In this document: piece after piece, positions 26,501 through 34,705 of the stretch | Layout of the letters: every line of letters starts with the position of its first letter | How positions within the stretch are numbered: the stretch's first letter is position 1 | Program-made: the position numbers and the translations under genes | Assembly: GCF_014201195.1 (NCBI RefSeq) | Contig: NZ_JACHDS010000001.1 | Span: 5,580,001 to 5,644,000 of the forward strand | Source: Nocardiopsis mwathae | GTDB taxonomy: Bacteria > Actinomycetota > Actinomycetes > Streptosporangiales > Streptosporangiaceae | Length of the DNA stretch: 64,000 bases | Direction: 5' to 3' | Notes under the pieces: generated by a model | What the model was told of the DNA's origin: nothing | Databases searched by the model: none | Seen by the model: the letters and a program-made list of their open reading frames with translations, nothing else

Positions 26501-27396
26501 GCGACAAATACGAGTTCATCGAGACCATGCGTTTCGATGACACCGCGAAGTACGCCTTCACCGTCGACTTCATGTGCTCCCGCCTCGACGTGTCCCGATC
26601 GGGGTACTACGAATGGCGAGCCCGACCGGAATCAGCAACCCATCAGCGGCGAGAACACCTGAAACTCCTCATCGAAAAGGCCTTCGACGACTCCGAGGGA
26701 ACCTACGGCCACCGGCGGGTGCACGCCCAGCTCCAGCGCTGGGATGTGCAGGCCGGCCCCGAGCTGGTGCGCCTGCTCATGCGACAGATGGGCCTGGAGC
26801 CCTGCCAACCGCGCCCTGCCCGCGGGTGCCTGACCGACCCCGACGGCACCGCCGACATCCCCGACCTGGTCCAGCGCGACTTCACCGCCCCGGCGCCCGG
26901 TATGAAACTCGTCGGTGATGTCACTTACATTCCTACGTGGGAAGGGGGGCTGTACCTGGCGACCGTGATCGACTGCTGCACCAAGGAAGTCATCGGATAC
27001 GCGATGGGCGACCACTACCGCACCCCGCTCATCATCCAAGCGCTGAAGAACGCTCAGCGAAACGGAAAGGTATCCGCAGGCGCAATCTTCCACTCCGATC
27101 GTGGCAGCAACTACACTTCACGGGGTTTCGGCGAATTCCTCGCCGAACACGGATTTCAGCGCTCGGTCGGCCGAACCGGGATCTGCTACGACAATGCCCT
27201 GGCCGAGTCGTTCTTCGGTGCGCTGAAGAACGAGCGGGTGAACCGCATGGTGTATCCCACTCGTGAAGGCGCCCGGCGCGACATCACTTGCTATATCGAG
27301 CACTGGTACAATCATAGGCGCCTGCACTCCGCGCTGGGATACAACACGCCCGCGGAGGTATACGCAGCCCATCAGGAGATGCGATTGGCCGCGTGA
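26467..27396 (+). CDS. IS3 transposase OrfB (DDE integrase)
   Basis: Given from the slip site; made alone it could start at the ATG at 26527. It contains an HTH_21-type region (THQRREHLKLLIEKAFDDS, TYGHRRVHAQLQRW) and an rve integrase core: VGDVTYIPT (first Asp), FHSDRGSNYTS (second Asp) and NALAESFFGALKNE (Glu). The tail YIEHWYNHRRLHSALGYNTP is typical of IS3. Together with OrfA it forms the OrfAB transposase. Confidence 0.85.
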   Translation, partial: SGRVLREGSSVSDKYEFIETMRFDDTAKYAFTVDFMCSRLDVSRSGYYEWRARPESATHQRREHLKLLIEKAFDDSEGTYGHRRVHAQLQRWDVQAGPELVRLLMRQMGLEPCQPRPARGCLTDPDGTADIPDLVQRDFTAPAPGMKLVGDVTYIPTWEGGLYLATVIDCCTKEVIGYAMGDHYRTPLIIQALKNAQRNGKVSAGAIFHSDRGSNYTSRGFGEFLAEHGFQRSVGRTGICYDNALAESFFGALKNERVNRMVYPTREGARRDITCYIEHWYNHRRLHSALGYNTPAEVYAAHQEMRLAA

Positions 27397-27411
27397 AATA
27401 GCCGGTTCAAA

Positions 27412-27425
27412 CCCTGTCCGGCAAC
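27412..27425 (-). repeat. IS3 right inverted repeat
   Basis: CCCTGTCCGGCAAC, reverse-complementary to the left end with one mismatch. DUF2075 homology resumes just outside it. Confidence 0.7.
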
Positions 27426-27540
27426 AGCGGGACCCCTCAGTCGGGCCTTCATGTAGCTGTTGAAGTAGGTGAACAGCTTCTGCACGCGGGTCGACCCTTT
27501 TCCGGCGACCTTACGCATGGTCTGGGTGAACGATCGCGAT
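27426..27540 (-). pseudogene. DUF2075 N-terminal-side fragment beyond the IS
   Basis: On the minus strand this reads SFTQTMRKVAGKGSTRVQKL then FTYFNSYM. It matches the segment that precedes the DEAH-like motif in DUF2075 proteins (RRVAGKG, LFxYFN). It therefore continues the gene interrupted by the IS3 element. The true N-terminus with the Walker A motif is missing, and the sequence beyond about 27545 belongs to a Cas6e-like fragment on the other strand. Confidence 0.6.
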
Positions 27541-27734
27541 CCGAACGTTCCAGCGCGCGACGCGACGCCCGCCTGAAGATCACCGTTTTGCCGGTGTCCT
27601 ACGACGGTCGCCTCATCGTCACCGATCCGGCGGCCTTCACCGCAGCACTGAAGGAAGGCATCGGGCGTGCAAAGGCCTACGGCTGTGGCCTCCTCAGCCT
27701 GGCGCCCGACCGTCCTCGCCCGGGGATGAGCTGA
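27540..27734 (+). pseudogene. Fragment resembling the Cas6e C-terminus
   Basis: The plus-strand frame RRDARLKITVLPVSYDGRL, VTDPAAFTAALKEGIGRAK, AYGCGLLSLAP, ending at TGA 27732, matches the C-terminal end of type I-E CRISPR Cas6e. That family's hallmark is a Gly-rich loop of the form GIGRAKAYGCGLLTLAP. No upstream cas gene, complete N-terminus or CRISPR repeat is nearby. It is a relic of about 60 codons, joined directly to the broken DUF2075 gene. Confidence 0.65.
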
Positions 27735-27827
27735 ACGCGGACCAGGCGACCGGGGTCGGCGAGCGCTCTGGCGATGCTGCCGTCCCGGTCAATGGTTCCA
27801 TCTTGGGAGCGGGTGTTCGTGGTCGCC

Positions 27828-28460
27828 CTACCCGACTACGGCGAGGCGCTGGGTGTGCACGTCGAACACCTCATCGCAGGCGTCGCGTACGTCGTCGTTG
27901 TGGGTGGCGACCACCACCGCGCACCCCTCGTCGGCCATTTGGCGCAGCGTGTCGATGACCATGCGCCCATTGTCCTCGTCCAGTGCACCGGTCGGCTCGT
28001 CGGCCAGGACCAGCGAGGGCTTCTTGACCATGAGGCGGGCCAAGGCGATGCGCTGCTGCTCACCGCCGGACATGCGGTGGACCTTCTCCCGCTCGCGCCC
28101 GGCCAGGCCCACGCGCTCCAGTGCCCGGGACTGGAGCTGCTGGTCGCGCCCGGCCACGTCCAGGTTCTGCTTGATGGTGGCGTTCTCCATCAACGCGTAG
28201 TTCTGGAACAGATAGCCCAGGTGGGCGCGGCGGAAGCGGCGTCGTCCCCCTGCGCCCAGGCGGGTGAGTCGCTTCCCGTCGTGGAGAATGTCGCCGCCGC
28301 TCGGCTGCTCCAGCAGCCCGAGGCAGTTGAGCAGGGTGGTCTTGCCCGAGCCGGAAGGGCCTACGAGGGCGAGCATCTTCCCGGTGGAGACTTCGAGGTC
28401 GACGTCCCGCCACAGTGTGCGCTCACCGAAGGACTTGGTCAGCTGGACGGTGCGGATCAT
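27828..28460 (-). CDS. ABC transporter ATPase of the lactococcin 972-type locus
   Basis: A 210-aa ATPase with Walker A GPSGSGKTTLLNCLG, Q-loop YLFQNYALM, signature MSGGEQQRIALARLM, Walker B LVLADEPTGALD and switch His ATHNDD. It resembles the MacB/LolD-like proteins that serve peptide export or immunity. The start at 28460 is an ATG 11 bp after the permease-like gene, so they are cotranscribed. It powers the DUF1430-type membrane protein next to it, by analogy with lactococcin 972 loci. Confidence 0.85.
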   Translation of the reverse strand: MIRTVQLTKSFGERTLWRDVDLEVSTGKMLALVGPSGSGKTTLLNCLGLLEQPSGGDILHDGKRLTRLGAGGRRRFRRAHLGYLFQNYALMENATIKQNLDVAGRDQQLQSRALERVGLAGREREKVHRMSGGEQQRIALARLMVKKPSLVLADEPTGALDEDNGRMVIDTLRQMADEGCAVVVATHNDDVRDACDEVFDVHTQRLAVVG

Positions 28461-28471
28461 GGGTGGACTCC

Positions 28472-30592
28472 TTAGGCCTGGGAGGCGCCTTCGCGGACGA
28501 TGCGGCGGTGGAAGAGGACGAGCGCGCCGATGGTGATCGCCAGCGATAGCAGGGCGATCCCGGCCGCGTAGAACGGTTCGGCCCCGCTGGTCGTCATCGC
28601 TCCCGGCGGTGCGAGTCCCATCGGGTCGTTGGCTGCGGCGAGCCTCGCGAGGGTGTCCCATGTGGCCCAGCCCGTGAAGGCCACCGCGATGAGGGCCTCG
28701 ACGGCGAGCAGCCGCCGGTGAGTCGCCAGGAAGGTCCATCCGCTGATGTGCCGGGCGACAATGGTCTGGGCGCGCGTACGCACGTGGATGATGCATGCCG
28801 CCACGGCGGTCAGCACCAGCACTGCGGCTGCGCCCACGAGGTTGAAGGACTCGGTCCGCAGCGTGGCCAGCGTGGTGGCGTGCTCTTTCAGCGCGCCGGT
28901 GGTGAGCATCTCGACCATGGAGATGTAGCGGGAGGCGTTCGGGTTCTCCGCGCGGAACCCCTCGACCACCTCGGGGTCGGGGAACACTGTTGCCTGGCTG
29001 GTCATGTGGTTGACGTAGGCGGTGTCGGACAGTACCCCGCCGTTGGGCAGGGCGATGATCACCGGGTCGCGCATGAGCGGCAGGAACCGGGGCCCGTTGA
29101 AGCCGCCCGAGCCGTAGGTGAACAGGGTCTGGCCCTCAGCGGACGGCAGGACCTGCACGTCGAAGTCTCGGTCGGATCCGCTGTTCACGTCGAGCCAGTT
29201 GTCCTTGAGCCCCCTCGCCAGCTCGTCACCGTAGGCCGATGCCGAGTCCGGGAGGATGATCCGGATGTTCTCGCCGGAGCCGTAGCGCTGCCCGGACGGG
29301 GCGAGCACTTCCTGCTCGGCCAGGTAGGTGTCGTTGACGACGAGGATCGGGGCGTCCGGCCCGGGCGGTCTGTTCTCGGCCGGGTCGACGGGCAGCAGTT
29401 CGAACGGTGATACGTCGATGGCCAGGACCATGTCCCCGTCGCTGTCGACCTTTCGCAGCCACGGCCCCAGCTCCCGGTCGACCGCGTCGTCGTCCGACCA
29501 GCCGTAGTTGGCGCTCAGAGCAGGCCGGGAGGTGTCCCCGTACTGCTCGTAGACGTCCAGGCCGATGGCCTGCTCGCGGGCGTCGTGCGCCGCGGTGACC
29601 AGGCCGGTGGCGATCACCAGGGTCAGTACCAGCACGGGTACGCGCACCAGATAGATGGCCGCGGTGCTGCTGCGCACGGGCAGGCGCCCCTTGAGCCCGG
29701 GAAGGATTCCGGTCGCGTGTACCAAGCCGAGCATGCCGGCGTGCACCAGCAGGCAGGGCACGGCCAGGATTCCCAGGAACACTCCGGCCAGGGGCAGATA
29801 GAAGCCGAGCTGGTTCCACCCGTTATACAGCCCGAGAGCACCCAGAACGACGACAGCGGCCGCGGGTAGGACCAGCGTGTACAGGAGTGCGACCCTGGCC
29901 AGTTCGTTTCGCAGGATCGCCGCATAGGAGTGGCCCTGAAGTCGCATGACCGCGTAGTCGCGCGAGGCCAGCAGGACCCCGGCGCCGACGGCGGTCACGC
30001 TGGCCAGCAGAGCCACGGCCGCGAGGTTGAACAGGTGCCCGCCGGTGAAGAAATGCCACAGCTGGGTGATCTGCGTGCCCGGGGCCTCGTATAGGCCCTG
30101 ATCGGCCAGAGCCTCCCGCAGGGCGGTCTCAGCCTCCGGCGGACCGAATACCAGATAGTGCCCCTTGGGGCCCACTTCTCCGAACTCGCCGATGGGGTGA
30201 GTCTCCACCGTGAAGCTGCGGCTGAAGGACGGGTAGCCCTCTTCCAGCCAGTCGGCATAGCGGGAGTCGGGGTCGGAGACCGCCAGATACATGTGGGCTC
30301 GTGAGGACGGCTCGTGGACGTCCAGGACGGTGTAGCCGATCGCCGCGCCGTACTCGTCGGCGACTTCCTGGACGCTGCGCGCGACCTCGCCGTTGTCGTG
30401 GATCCCCTCGTCCTGGGTGATCCACACAAGCTCAGCGTCGTCGAGGACATAGAGGGTCTGTTCAGCGGTGGCCGCGAGCAGGAAGGCGATGAGCGCAGCG
30501 AAGGCGACACAGGCCGAGTAGGCGAAGGTGAGAATGCGGTTCGGCACCGAAAGGTCCTGAAAGATGAAGAGGGGGCTCGTCAACGGATTCAC
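28472..30592 (-). CDS. Bacteriocin-associated membrane protein (DUF1430-type)
   Basis: About 706 aa with an N-terminal membrane segment (LTFAYSACVAFAALIAFLLA), a long extracytoplasmic part, a central group of hydrophobic segments (about residues 185-345), another extracytoplasmic domain and C-terminal membrane helices. This matches the integral membrane proteins encoded beside lactococcin 972-type bacteriocins, proposed to give immunity or export with the ABC ATPase. The start is taken as GTG 30592; the open frame runs further but reads as non-coding. It follows two bacteriocin precursor genes. Confidence 0.8.
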   Translation of the reverse strand: MNPLTSPLFIFQDLSVPNRILTFAYSACVAFAALIAFLLAATAEQTLYVLDDAELVWITQDEGIHDNGEVARSVQEVADEYGAAIGYTVLDVHEPSSRAHMYLAVSDPDSRYADWLEEGYPSFSRSFTVETHPIGEFGEVGPKGHYLVFGPPEAETALREALADQGLYEAPGTQITQLWHFFTGGHLFNLAAVALLASVTAVGAGVLLASRDYAVMRLQGHSYAAILRNELARVALLYTLVLPAAAVVVLGALGLYNGWNQLGFYLPLAGVFLGILAVPCLLVHAGMLGLVHATGILPGLKGRLPVRSSTAAIYLVRVPVLVLTLVIATGLVTAAHDAREQAIGLDVYEQYGDTSRPALSANYGWSDDDAVDRELGPWLRKVDSDGDMVLAIDVSPFELLPVDPAENRPPGPDAPILVVNDTYLAEQEVLAPSGQRYGSGENIRIILPDSASAYGDELARGLKDNWLDVNSGSDRDFDVQVLPSAEGQTLFTYGSGGFNGPRFLPLMRDPVIIALPNGGVLSDTAYVNHMTSQATVFPDPEVVEGFRAENPNASRYISMVEMLTTGALKEHATTLATLRTESFNLVGAAAVLVLTAVAACIIHVRTRAQTIVARHISGWTFLATHRRLLAVEALIAVAFTGWATWDTLARLAAANDPMGLAPPGAMTTSGAEPFYAAGIALLSLAITIGALVLFHRRIVREGASQA

Positions 30593-30620
30593 ATCGACGA
30601 GCCCGCTGCGCGGATGAAGA

Positions 30621-30920
30621 TCAGCAGCTGTTGCGCCAGTAGGTTTGGTTATTTCCCGCGGCACGCAGGGTCGTGGCGTTGGACCACAGCCCCTGTCGAG
30701 CTGAGGCACGCACCGTCGTGACGCCCACAGCGGTGGACCCGTGGCACGTGGAGGGGTGGTAATAGTTCGACCAGACCGGCCCCGACCTAGGGAGACCGCT
30801 GACGCCGTGATCCCACTTGCCCCCGCCGACCTTTTCAATGGCTGCTGCAGCACCAGCGGTGCCGACCACAATGCCTGCAGCCATAAGTACGGCTATGGAA
30901 ATCCGTTTAGCTGAATTCAT
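30621..30920 (-). CDS. Lactococcin 972-family bacteriocin precursor 1
   Basis: A 99-aa precursor with a signal peptide (KRISIAVLMAAGIVVGTAGA). The mature part holds GGGKWDHGVSG, WSNYYHPSTCHGSTAVG and ends NNQTYWRNSC. The GGG-x-W-x-HG and SNYYH-x3-H patterns match lactococcin 972, a secreted bacteriocin that blocks septum formation through lipid II in its known example. Two Cys residues are unusual for the family and may form a disulfide. It lies 28 bp before the DUF1430-type gene. Confidence 0.8.
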   Translation of the reverse strand: MNSAKRISIAVLMAAGIVVGTAGAAAAIEKVGGGKWDHGVSGLPRSGPVWSNYYHPSTCHGSTAVGVTTVRASARQGLWSNATTLRAAGNNQTYWRNSC

Positions 30921-30934
30921 GTATCCTCCTCAGC

Positions 30935-31228
30935 TCAGCAGGTGTTGCGCCAGTAGGTCTGGTTGTTCGTCCACGCCTCAGGGGCTTTGGCCCGGGACGT
31001 GCGGCCAGCATTGGCCTCGGCGCGGTCCACGTATTTGCCCACAGCGGTGGAGCCATGGCAGACGTCGCGGTGGTAGTAGTTGGAGTAGACGGTGCCCCCG
31101 GAAACGCCGTGGGTCCACTCGCCGCCCCCGATTTCTTTGAAGGCAGCCATAGCGGCACTTGCACTTCCGATCGTCAGGCCGACGGCGAGAACCGCTGTCG
31201 TCGCAGCGCGCCTGGCAGAACTTTTCAT
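30935..31228 (-). CDS. Lactococcin 972-family bacteriocin precursor 2
   Basis: A 97-aa paralogue of the next gene. The start is the ATG at 31228, with GAGGA 6-8 bp upstream, giving a proper signal peptide (RRAATTAVLAVGLTIGSASA). The mature part has GGGEWTHGVSGG, VYSNYYHRDVCHGSTAVG and YWRNTC at the end, the same Cys positions as its neighbour. The two lie in tandem 14 bp apart and differ mainly in the central 30 residues. Confidence 0.8.
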   Translation of the reverse strand: MKSSARRAATTAVLAVGLTIGSASAAMAAFKEIGGGEWTHGVSGGTVYSNYYHRDVCHGSTAVGKYVDRAEANAGRTSRAKAPEAWTNNQTYWRNTC

Positions 31229-31288
31229 GGGGAATCCTCGGTAGGTGACAATACATGGTTGGCCGCAAAGATCGGACAACGGCGGAGG

Positions 31289-31318
31289 ATCCTAGCAAGC
31301 ATCGCCAAAAGTGCACAA
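31289..31318 (-). promoter_or_regulatory. Candidate promoter of the bacteriocin operon
   Basis: On the minus strand TTGTGC (31318-31313) and TAGGAT (31294-31289) are separated by 18 bp, and lie about 60 bp before the first bacteriocin start. Both hexamers are reasonable housekeeping-sigma matches. Confidence 0.45.
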
Positions 31319-31935
31319 TCGTCGTTTTCCTGCACTTACTCCCAGGTTCGGGCGATAGGTGGATTTCATATTGTGATGCCAAACACAACGGTTCTGGCTA
31401 GGGGGCGAAGCGAACCGCACAAGGCCAATGCCTGACGGTCGATGCGCGCGAGGAAAGCGCAGACAATCCTGGTCTGAACCCCGACCTGCGCCCCTCAGCA
31501 GGCCAGGTCATCCGGCCTGAACCATGCCCTCCAGGCCGCGCGTGAGTAGCCGTCTGATGCTGGAGCGCATCGTCGGCCCGGTCGACCGCCGCTCGGGGAA
31601 GACGCTGAGCATCACTGGCGAGGAGGTTGACTGGGGCGCTTCGTACTTGCGGTGCGGGTATTCGGGCAAGGCCCGCCTGGCGGTGCCAACCTACGAGGGG
31701 CGAGGGCATCGTGGGGAGCCCGGCTGTCCGTTAGCAATGCTGAATCCGGGTCAATGCACGGTCTAACCCCGGTTGTTCAGCGGAACCAGAGCCCCTTCCT
31801 AATGGCAACACGAGAGGTGCCCTGAACTGCAATGATGCGAGTGCCGAATTCGTATCCGCAGCAGAATCAGGAGCACCCATCTCGTGAGCGGGCCTAAACG
31901 CGGGGAACGCGGCCTGTCCTCCACAGGCCGAGGGC
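31319..31935. other. Gene-free stretch, possibly holding relics
   Basis: About 600 bp without a supported gene. A short plus-strand frame at 31524-31766 has no recognisable motif. The composition changes near 31730-31870 and could mark an old insertion, but I cannot identify an element. Confidence 0.35.
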
Positions 31936-32325
31936 ATGGCGGGCACGCTACTCGGGGCCGCCGACAAAACCCGACCGCCCTCGTGCCACGGGGTTTCCTC
32001 CCTGGCTGCCACTCAGGTCGACTACAAGATCAAGGTCACCAGCACCAGCAGCCTCTTCATCGACACCGAGGTCGAGGTGCCAGAGGTCCCGCTCGTGCGC
32101 GAGTACGTCGAGAACCTCCTCCGATTCAAGTCACACACGGAGTACACCGTGTGCGACATGGATGACCTGGTGCTGGCCGAGCCCGGTGAGGAAGCCCCCG
32201 GCGTGGAGTGCCGTGCCTGGCAGCCCTACGAGAACGGCGGAGGGCGGCTGTCCACGGCGACGGTCCTCCCCGACGCGAACGGCGGCGTCCATGGGTTCAG
32301 CTTCGGCGACCCCGTGACCGACTGA
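31936..32325 (+). CDS. Hypothetical small protein
   Basis: A 129-aa protein. From about residue 28 it reads as a real soluble domain (DYKIKVTSTSSLFIDTEVEV, YVENLLRFKSHTEYTV, DLVLAEPG); the first 27 residues look non-conserved, so the start is uncertain or the gene is 5'-truncated. No family is recognised. It ends 28 bp from the end of the opposing helical protein gene. Confidence 0.4.
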   Translation: MAGTLLGAADKTRPPSCHGVSSLAATQVDYKIKVTSTSSLFIDTEVEVPEVPLVREYVENLLRFKSHTEYTVCDMDDLVLAEPGEEAPGVECRAWQPYENGGGRLSTATVLPDANGGVHGFSFGDPVTD

Positions 32326-32353
32326 CCGACAGCCTCTGGAGGGGCCGAAAGGG

Positions 32354-32980
32354 TCAGTCGTCGGTGTCGGGCCGGGTCTGGTCGCCGTCGTCGGTGGCAC
32401 CGTCGTGGAAGTGGGCGACTCCGGCGACCTCGGCGAGGAGCTGGGCGAGGTCGGTGAGGGAGCTGCGGACCTGGTCGAGTTCGCGGCGCAGCTCGTCGGC
32501 GTGCTCCCAGGCGCGCTCGTGTGCGACCGGGTCGCCTCCCTCGGGCAGGGTGGCCTCGTCCGACGTCAGGGCCGGGTGCCACCGGGCGAGGAAGGGGCGC
32601 AGAGTGCCGTTGAGGACGGCGACGGCGATGGCGCCGAAGGACAGGCGGCCGGGTGCGCGTCGCGGTGCGACTTCGGGGCCGTAGCGGCGGAGGATCTCAC
32701 GGGTGCTGCCGAAGAGCGTGTAGACGGACGCCAGGGCTTCGCGCATCAGACCCTCGTCCGGTCGCAGATCGACGACCGTGACACGGGTGATGAGCTCCAC
32801 GTAGAGCTCCCAGGCCGCGCGCCGTTCGGCGTCGTCCGGCTCCCAGACCCCGTTGATCTCGCCGAACAGCGGAATCGACAGCTTGACGGACACCTGAGCT
32901 GGCTGCGGCACGGGTACTCGTCCTAACTTGATCCGGGCGTTGTCCGACCTACGATTCCGCAATCGGTTCCACCGACCCAT
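32354..32980 (-). CDS. Helical protein, paralogue A of the TIR-linked pair
   Basis: A 208-aa soluble protein, mostly helical. It shares VLNGTLRPFLARWHPAL, GGDPVAHERAW and a closing LAQLLAEVAG with the protein encoded at 34706 (LRPFLDRWDPLL, GGTLVAHEARW, RELADITG). The same layout runs through both, so they are homologous. It is divergent from the TIR gene, sharing a 156-bp upstream region. Function is unknown; regulation or assistance of the TIR protein is inference. Confidence 0.55.
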   Translation of the reverse strand: MGRWNRLRNRRSDNARIKLGRVPVPQPAQVSVKLSIPLFGEINGVWEPDDAERRAAWELYVELITRVTVVDLRPDEGLMREALASVYTLFGSTREILRRYGPEVAPRRAPGRLSFGAIAVAVLNGTLRPFLARWHPALTSDEATLPEGGDPVAHERAWEHADELRRELDQVRSSLTDLAQLLAEVAGVAHFHDGATDDGDQTRPDTDD

Positions 32981-33136
32981 CGGATCCCTTCGCCTCTGCC
33001 CCAGACAGTACGGTACCCACTGCGGGGCCGGGCTTCAGGGCTGGAGCCCGGGTCCGTCCCACCCGCCTCCGCTGGAATCACGAGGGACCGTCCGGACTAT
33101 CCTTCTCAGCGGCGTCCGTGGGCGAGGGGAGGAAGC

Positions 33137-34696
33137 TTGGCAAGCGCCGGCTGGGACGTCTTCTTCAGTTACCCCCGCGCGGACTATCCCCTGGCCGCAC
33201 CACTGATCGCCGCGTTGAACGCACGAGGACTCCGTACCTTCGTGGATCGCAGCCATGTTCGCGACTTCACCAGCATCAGCGGTGCCCTGGCCGACAACCT
33301 CGCCCGCTCGACGCTCCTGGTCGCCTTCTATTCGGAGCGCTACCTGTTCCGGAGATCCTGCAACTACGAGCTGACCGCCGCGTTCGTGGCGGGGCAGCGC
33401 GAAGGGGACCCCTGCCGCCGGATCGCGGTGGTGAACCCGCACGCGAGCTTCGACCACATCCACCCCACCGAGTTGCGGGACCGGCGGTCCCTGGCGCTGT
33501 ACGAGTACAACGACCGTTTGGCGGAGCTCGCCGGGATCATCGAGGACAGGGTGCGCCGGGTCGGCGGTGTCATCGGCACTCCGCCGGATGCGGCACGGAC
33601 ACCGTGGTATCCCCCGCCGCCCCCGGTCGGTTCCGTGGGGGTGCAGCCGTATCGAGGGGAACTGTGGGCCGCCCACAGCGCCCTGCGCCCGGGAGCGGCC
33701 GCGTACCACACGGGCTCCTGGGAAGGGGGAACCGCGCGTGTCTGCGCCCTCGACCAGCCCACCGCCACCGCTTTCGCGCAGGATTACGCCCTGCAGTTCA
33801 GCGCGGCCTACCCAGGCGGTGTCTTCTGGTTCTCCCTGGCGGAGCGGCCGGGGGAGCACGCCCCCGACACGTTCGCCCGCAGGCTCGCCACCATGGGCGA
33901 CCTGGTCGGTGTCGGCGGAGGTCCGCCTGAGGAGACCGCCCGCCGCCTGGCCGGCATCGCCGAACACGTGGAGCGTGCGGACGGGCCGTCCCTGTGGGTG
34001 CTGGACGGACTGCGCGGCCCCCACGACCGGGAGGCGCCGTGGATGCTTCGGAACCCGCAGGCGCGCGGCTCGACGCTGATCACCGGGCAGGTGACGCGGT
34101 ACGACGGCCCCGGCACGCTCGTCGACATCACCGAACCGGACGGTGAGGTGGCCAGGGCGGTGCTCCTGCAGGGCGGCCCTCCGCTCGTCGCCGGCCGACC
34201 GGGTCAGGAGGTCTTCGCCGACCGCATCGTGCGCCACGTCGGCGGCCACCCCGCCGCGCTCGCCGCCGCCCAGAGGCTGCTGAACGCCGCCGACCCGCCG
34301 GACCTCGCCTACGAGAACGTCCACCGGCAGCTGGGCGATCCGCAGGTCGACGCGCTGGACTTCGACGCTCGCTACTCGCGCCTGACCGCGCGCCTGGCGA
34401 ACGAGGTGTCCGCGCTGGGGGACGGGGCGCGGGCGGCCGTGGTGTGGGCGTCGCTGGGCACGACATGGGCGGTGTCGGCGGAGACGGTGGCCCGAGCGCT
34501 ATCGCTGCTCGACGGTGCCGGAAAGCGCGGACCGATGGGCGTCCTGGCGGTCCTGGGGGAACAGCCCTACGCCCGGCTCGAATCGGGAAGGCTGCGCGTC
34601 CACCCCCTGCTCGCCCGGGCGGTCCGGTACCGCATCGCCGACTCCGAGCTGATGAAGGAGCTCAGCGGGGTATGGGAGGAAGCCTCCCGGCGGTGA
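33137..34696 (+). CDS. TIR-domain protein with NB-ARC-like region, putative defence NADase
   Basis: Residues 6-130 form a TIR domain: DVFFSYPRAD (box 1), LLVAFYSERYLFRRSCNYE with the likely catalytic Glu78, and a closing ALYEYNDRLAELA. A linker with PPPPPV leads to an NB-ARC-like region containing LWVLDGL (Walker B-like) and TLITGQ (sensor-like), but the expected Gly-rich P-loop is absent. A helical C-terminus ends in a winged-helix-like segment. Bacterial TIR domains cleave NAD+ in abortive infection. The start is TTG with GGGAGG 7 bp upstream. It is flanked by two homologous helical proteins. Confidence 0.75.
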   Translation: MASAGWDVFFSYPRADYPLAAPLIAALNARGLRTFVDRSHVRDFTSISGALADNLARSTLLVAFYSERYLFRRSCNYELTAAFVAGQREGDPCRRIAVVNPHASFDHIHPTELRDRRSLALYEYNDRLAELAGIIEDRVRRVGGVIGTPPDAARTPWYPPPPPVGSVGVQPYRGELWAAHSALRPGAAAYHTGSWEGGTARVCALDQPTATAFAQDYALQFSAAYPGGVFWFSLAERPGEHAPDTFARRLATMGDLVGVGGGPPEETARRLAGIAEHVERADGPSLWVLDGLRGPHDREAPWMLRNPQARGSTLITGQVTRYDGPGTLVDITEPDGEVARAVLLQGGPPLVAGRPGQEVFADRIVRHVGGHPAALAAAQRLLNAADPPDLAYENVHRQLGDPQVDALDFDARYSRLTARLANEVSALGDGARAAVVWASLGTTWAVSAETVARALSLLDGAGKRGPMGVLAVLGEQPYARLESGRLRVHPLLARAVRYRIADSELMKELSGVWEEASRR

Positions 34697-34705
34697 GTCG
34701 TTAGC

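Larger units (their letters stand above)
26160..27425 (+). mobile_element. IS3-family insertion sequence
   Basis: An element of about 1,260 bp bounded by inverted repeats GTTTCCGGACAGGG (26160-26173) and, read on the other strand, GTTGCCGGACAGGG (27412-27425). They match at 13 of 14 positions. It holds two overlapping frames with a slippery A-run and a complete DDE set, so it looks intact and potentially active. It splits a DUF2075 gene. I could not find a convincing target duplication. Confidence 0.85.

Noticed and set aside
27404-27425. A GGTTCAAACCC segment resembling a tRNA T-arm
   Set aside because: The flanking bases do not form a proper T-stem or acceptor stem, and the segment is part of the IS3 right terminal repeat.
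27690-27740. A possible type I-E CRISPR repeat (CCTCGCCCGGGGATGAGC)
   Set aside because: It is the coding end of the Cas6e-like fragment, occurs once, and no second copy or spacer pattern is nearby.
31524-31766. An 80-codon plus-strand frame in the gap after the bacteriocin locus
   Set aside because: It has no motif, no clear ribosome binding site and unremarkable composition.
33137-34696. Reading the TIR protein as a full STAND NTPase
   Set aside because: The NB-ARC-like region lacks a visible Walker A loop, so only a degenerate nucleotide-binding region can be supported.
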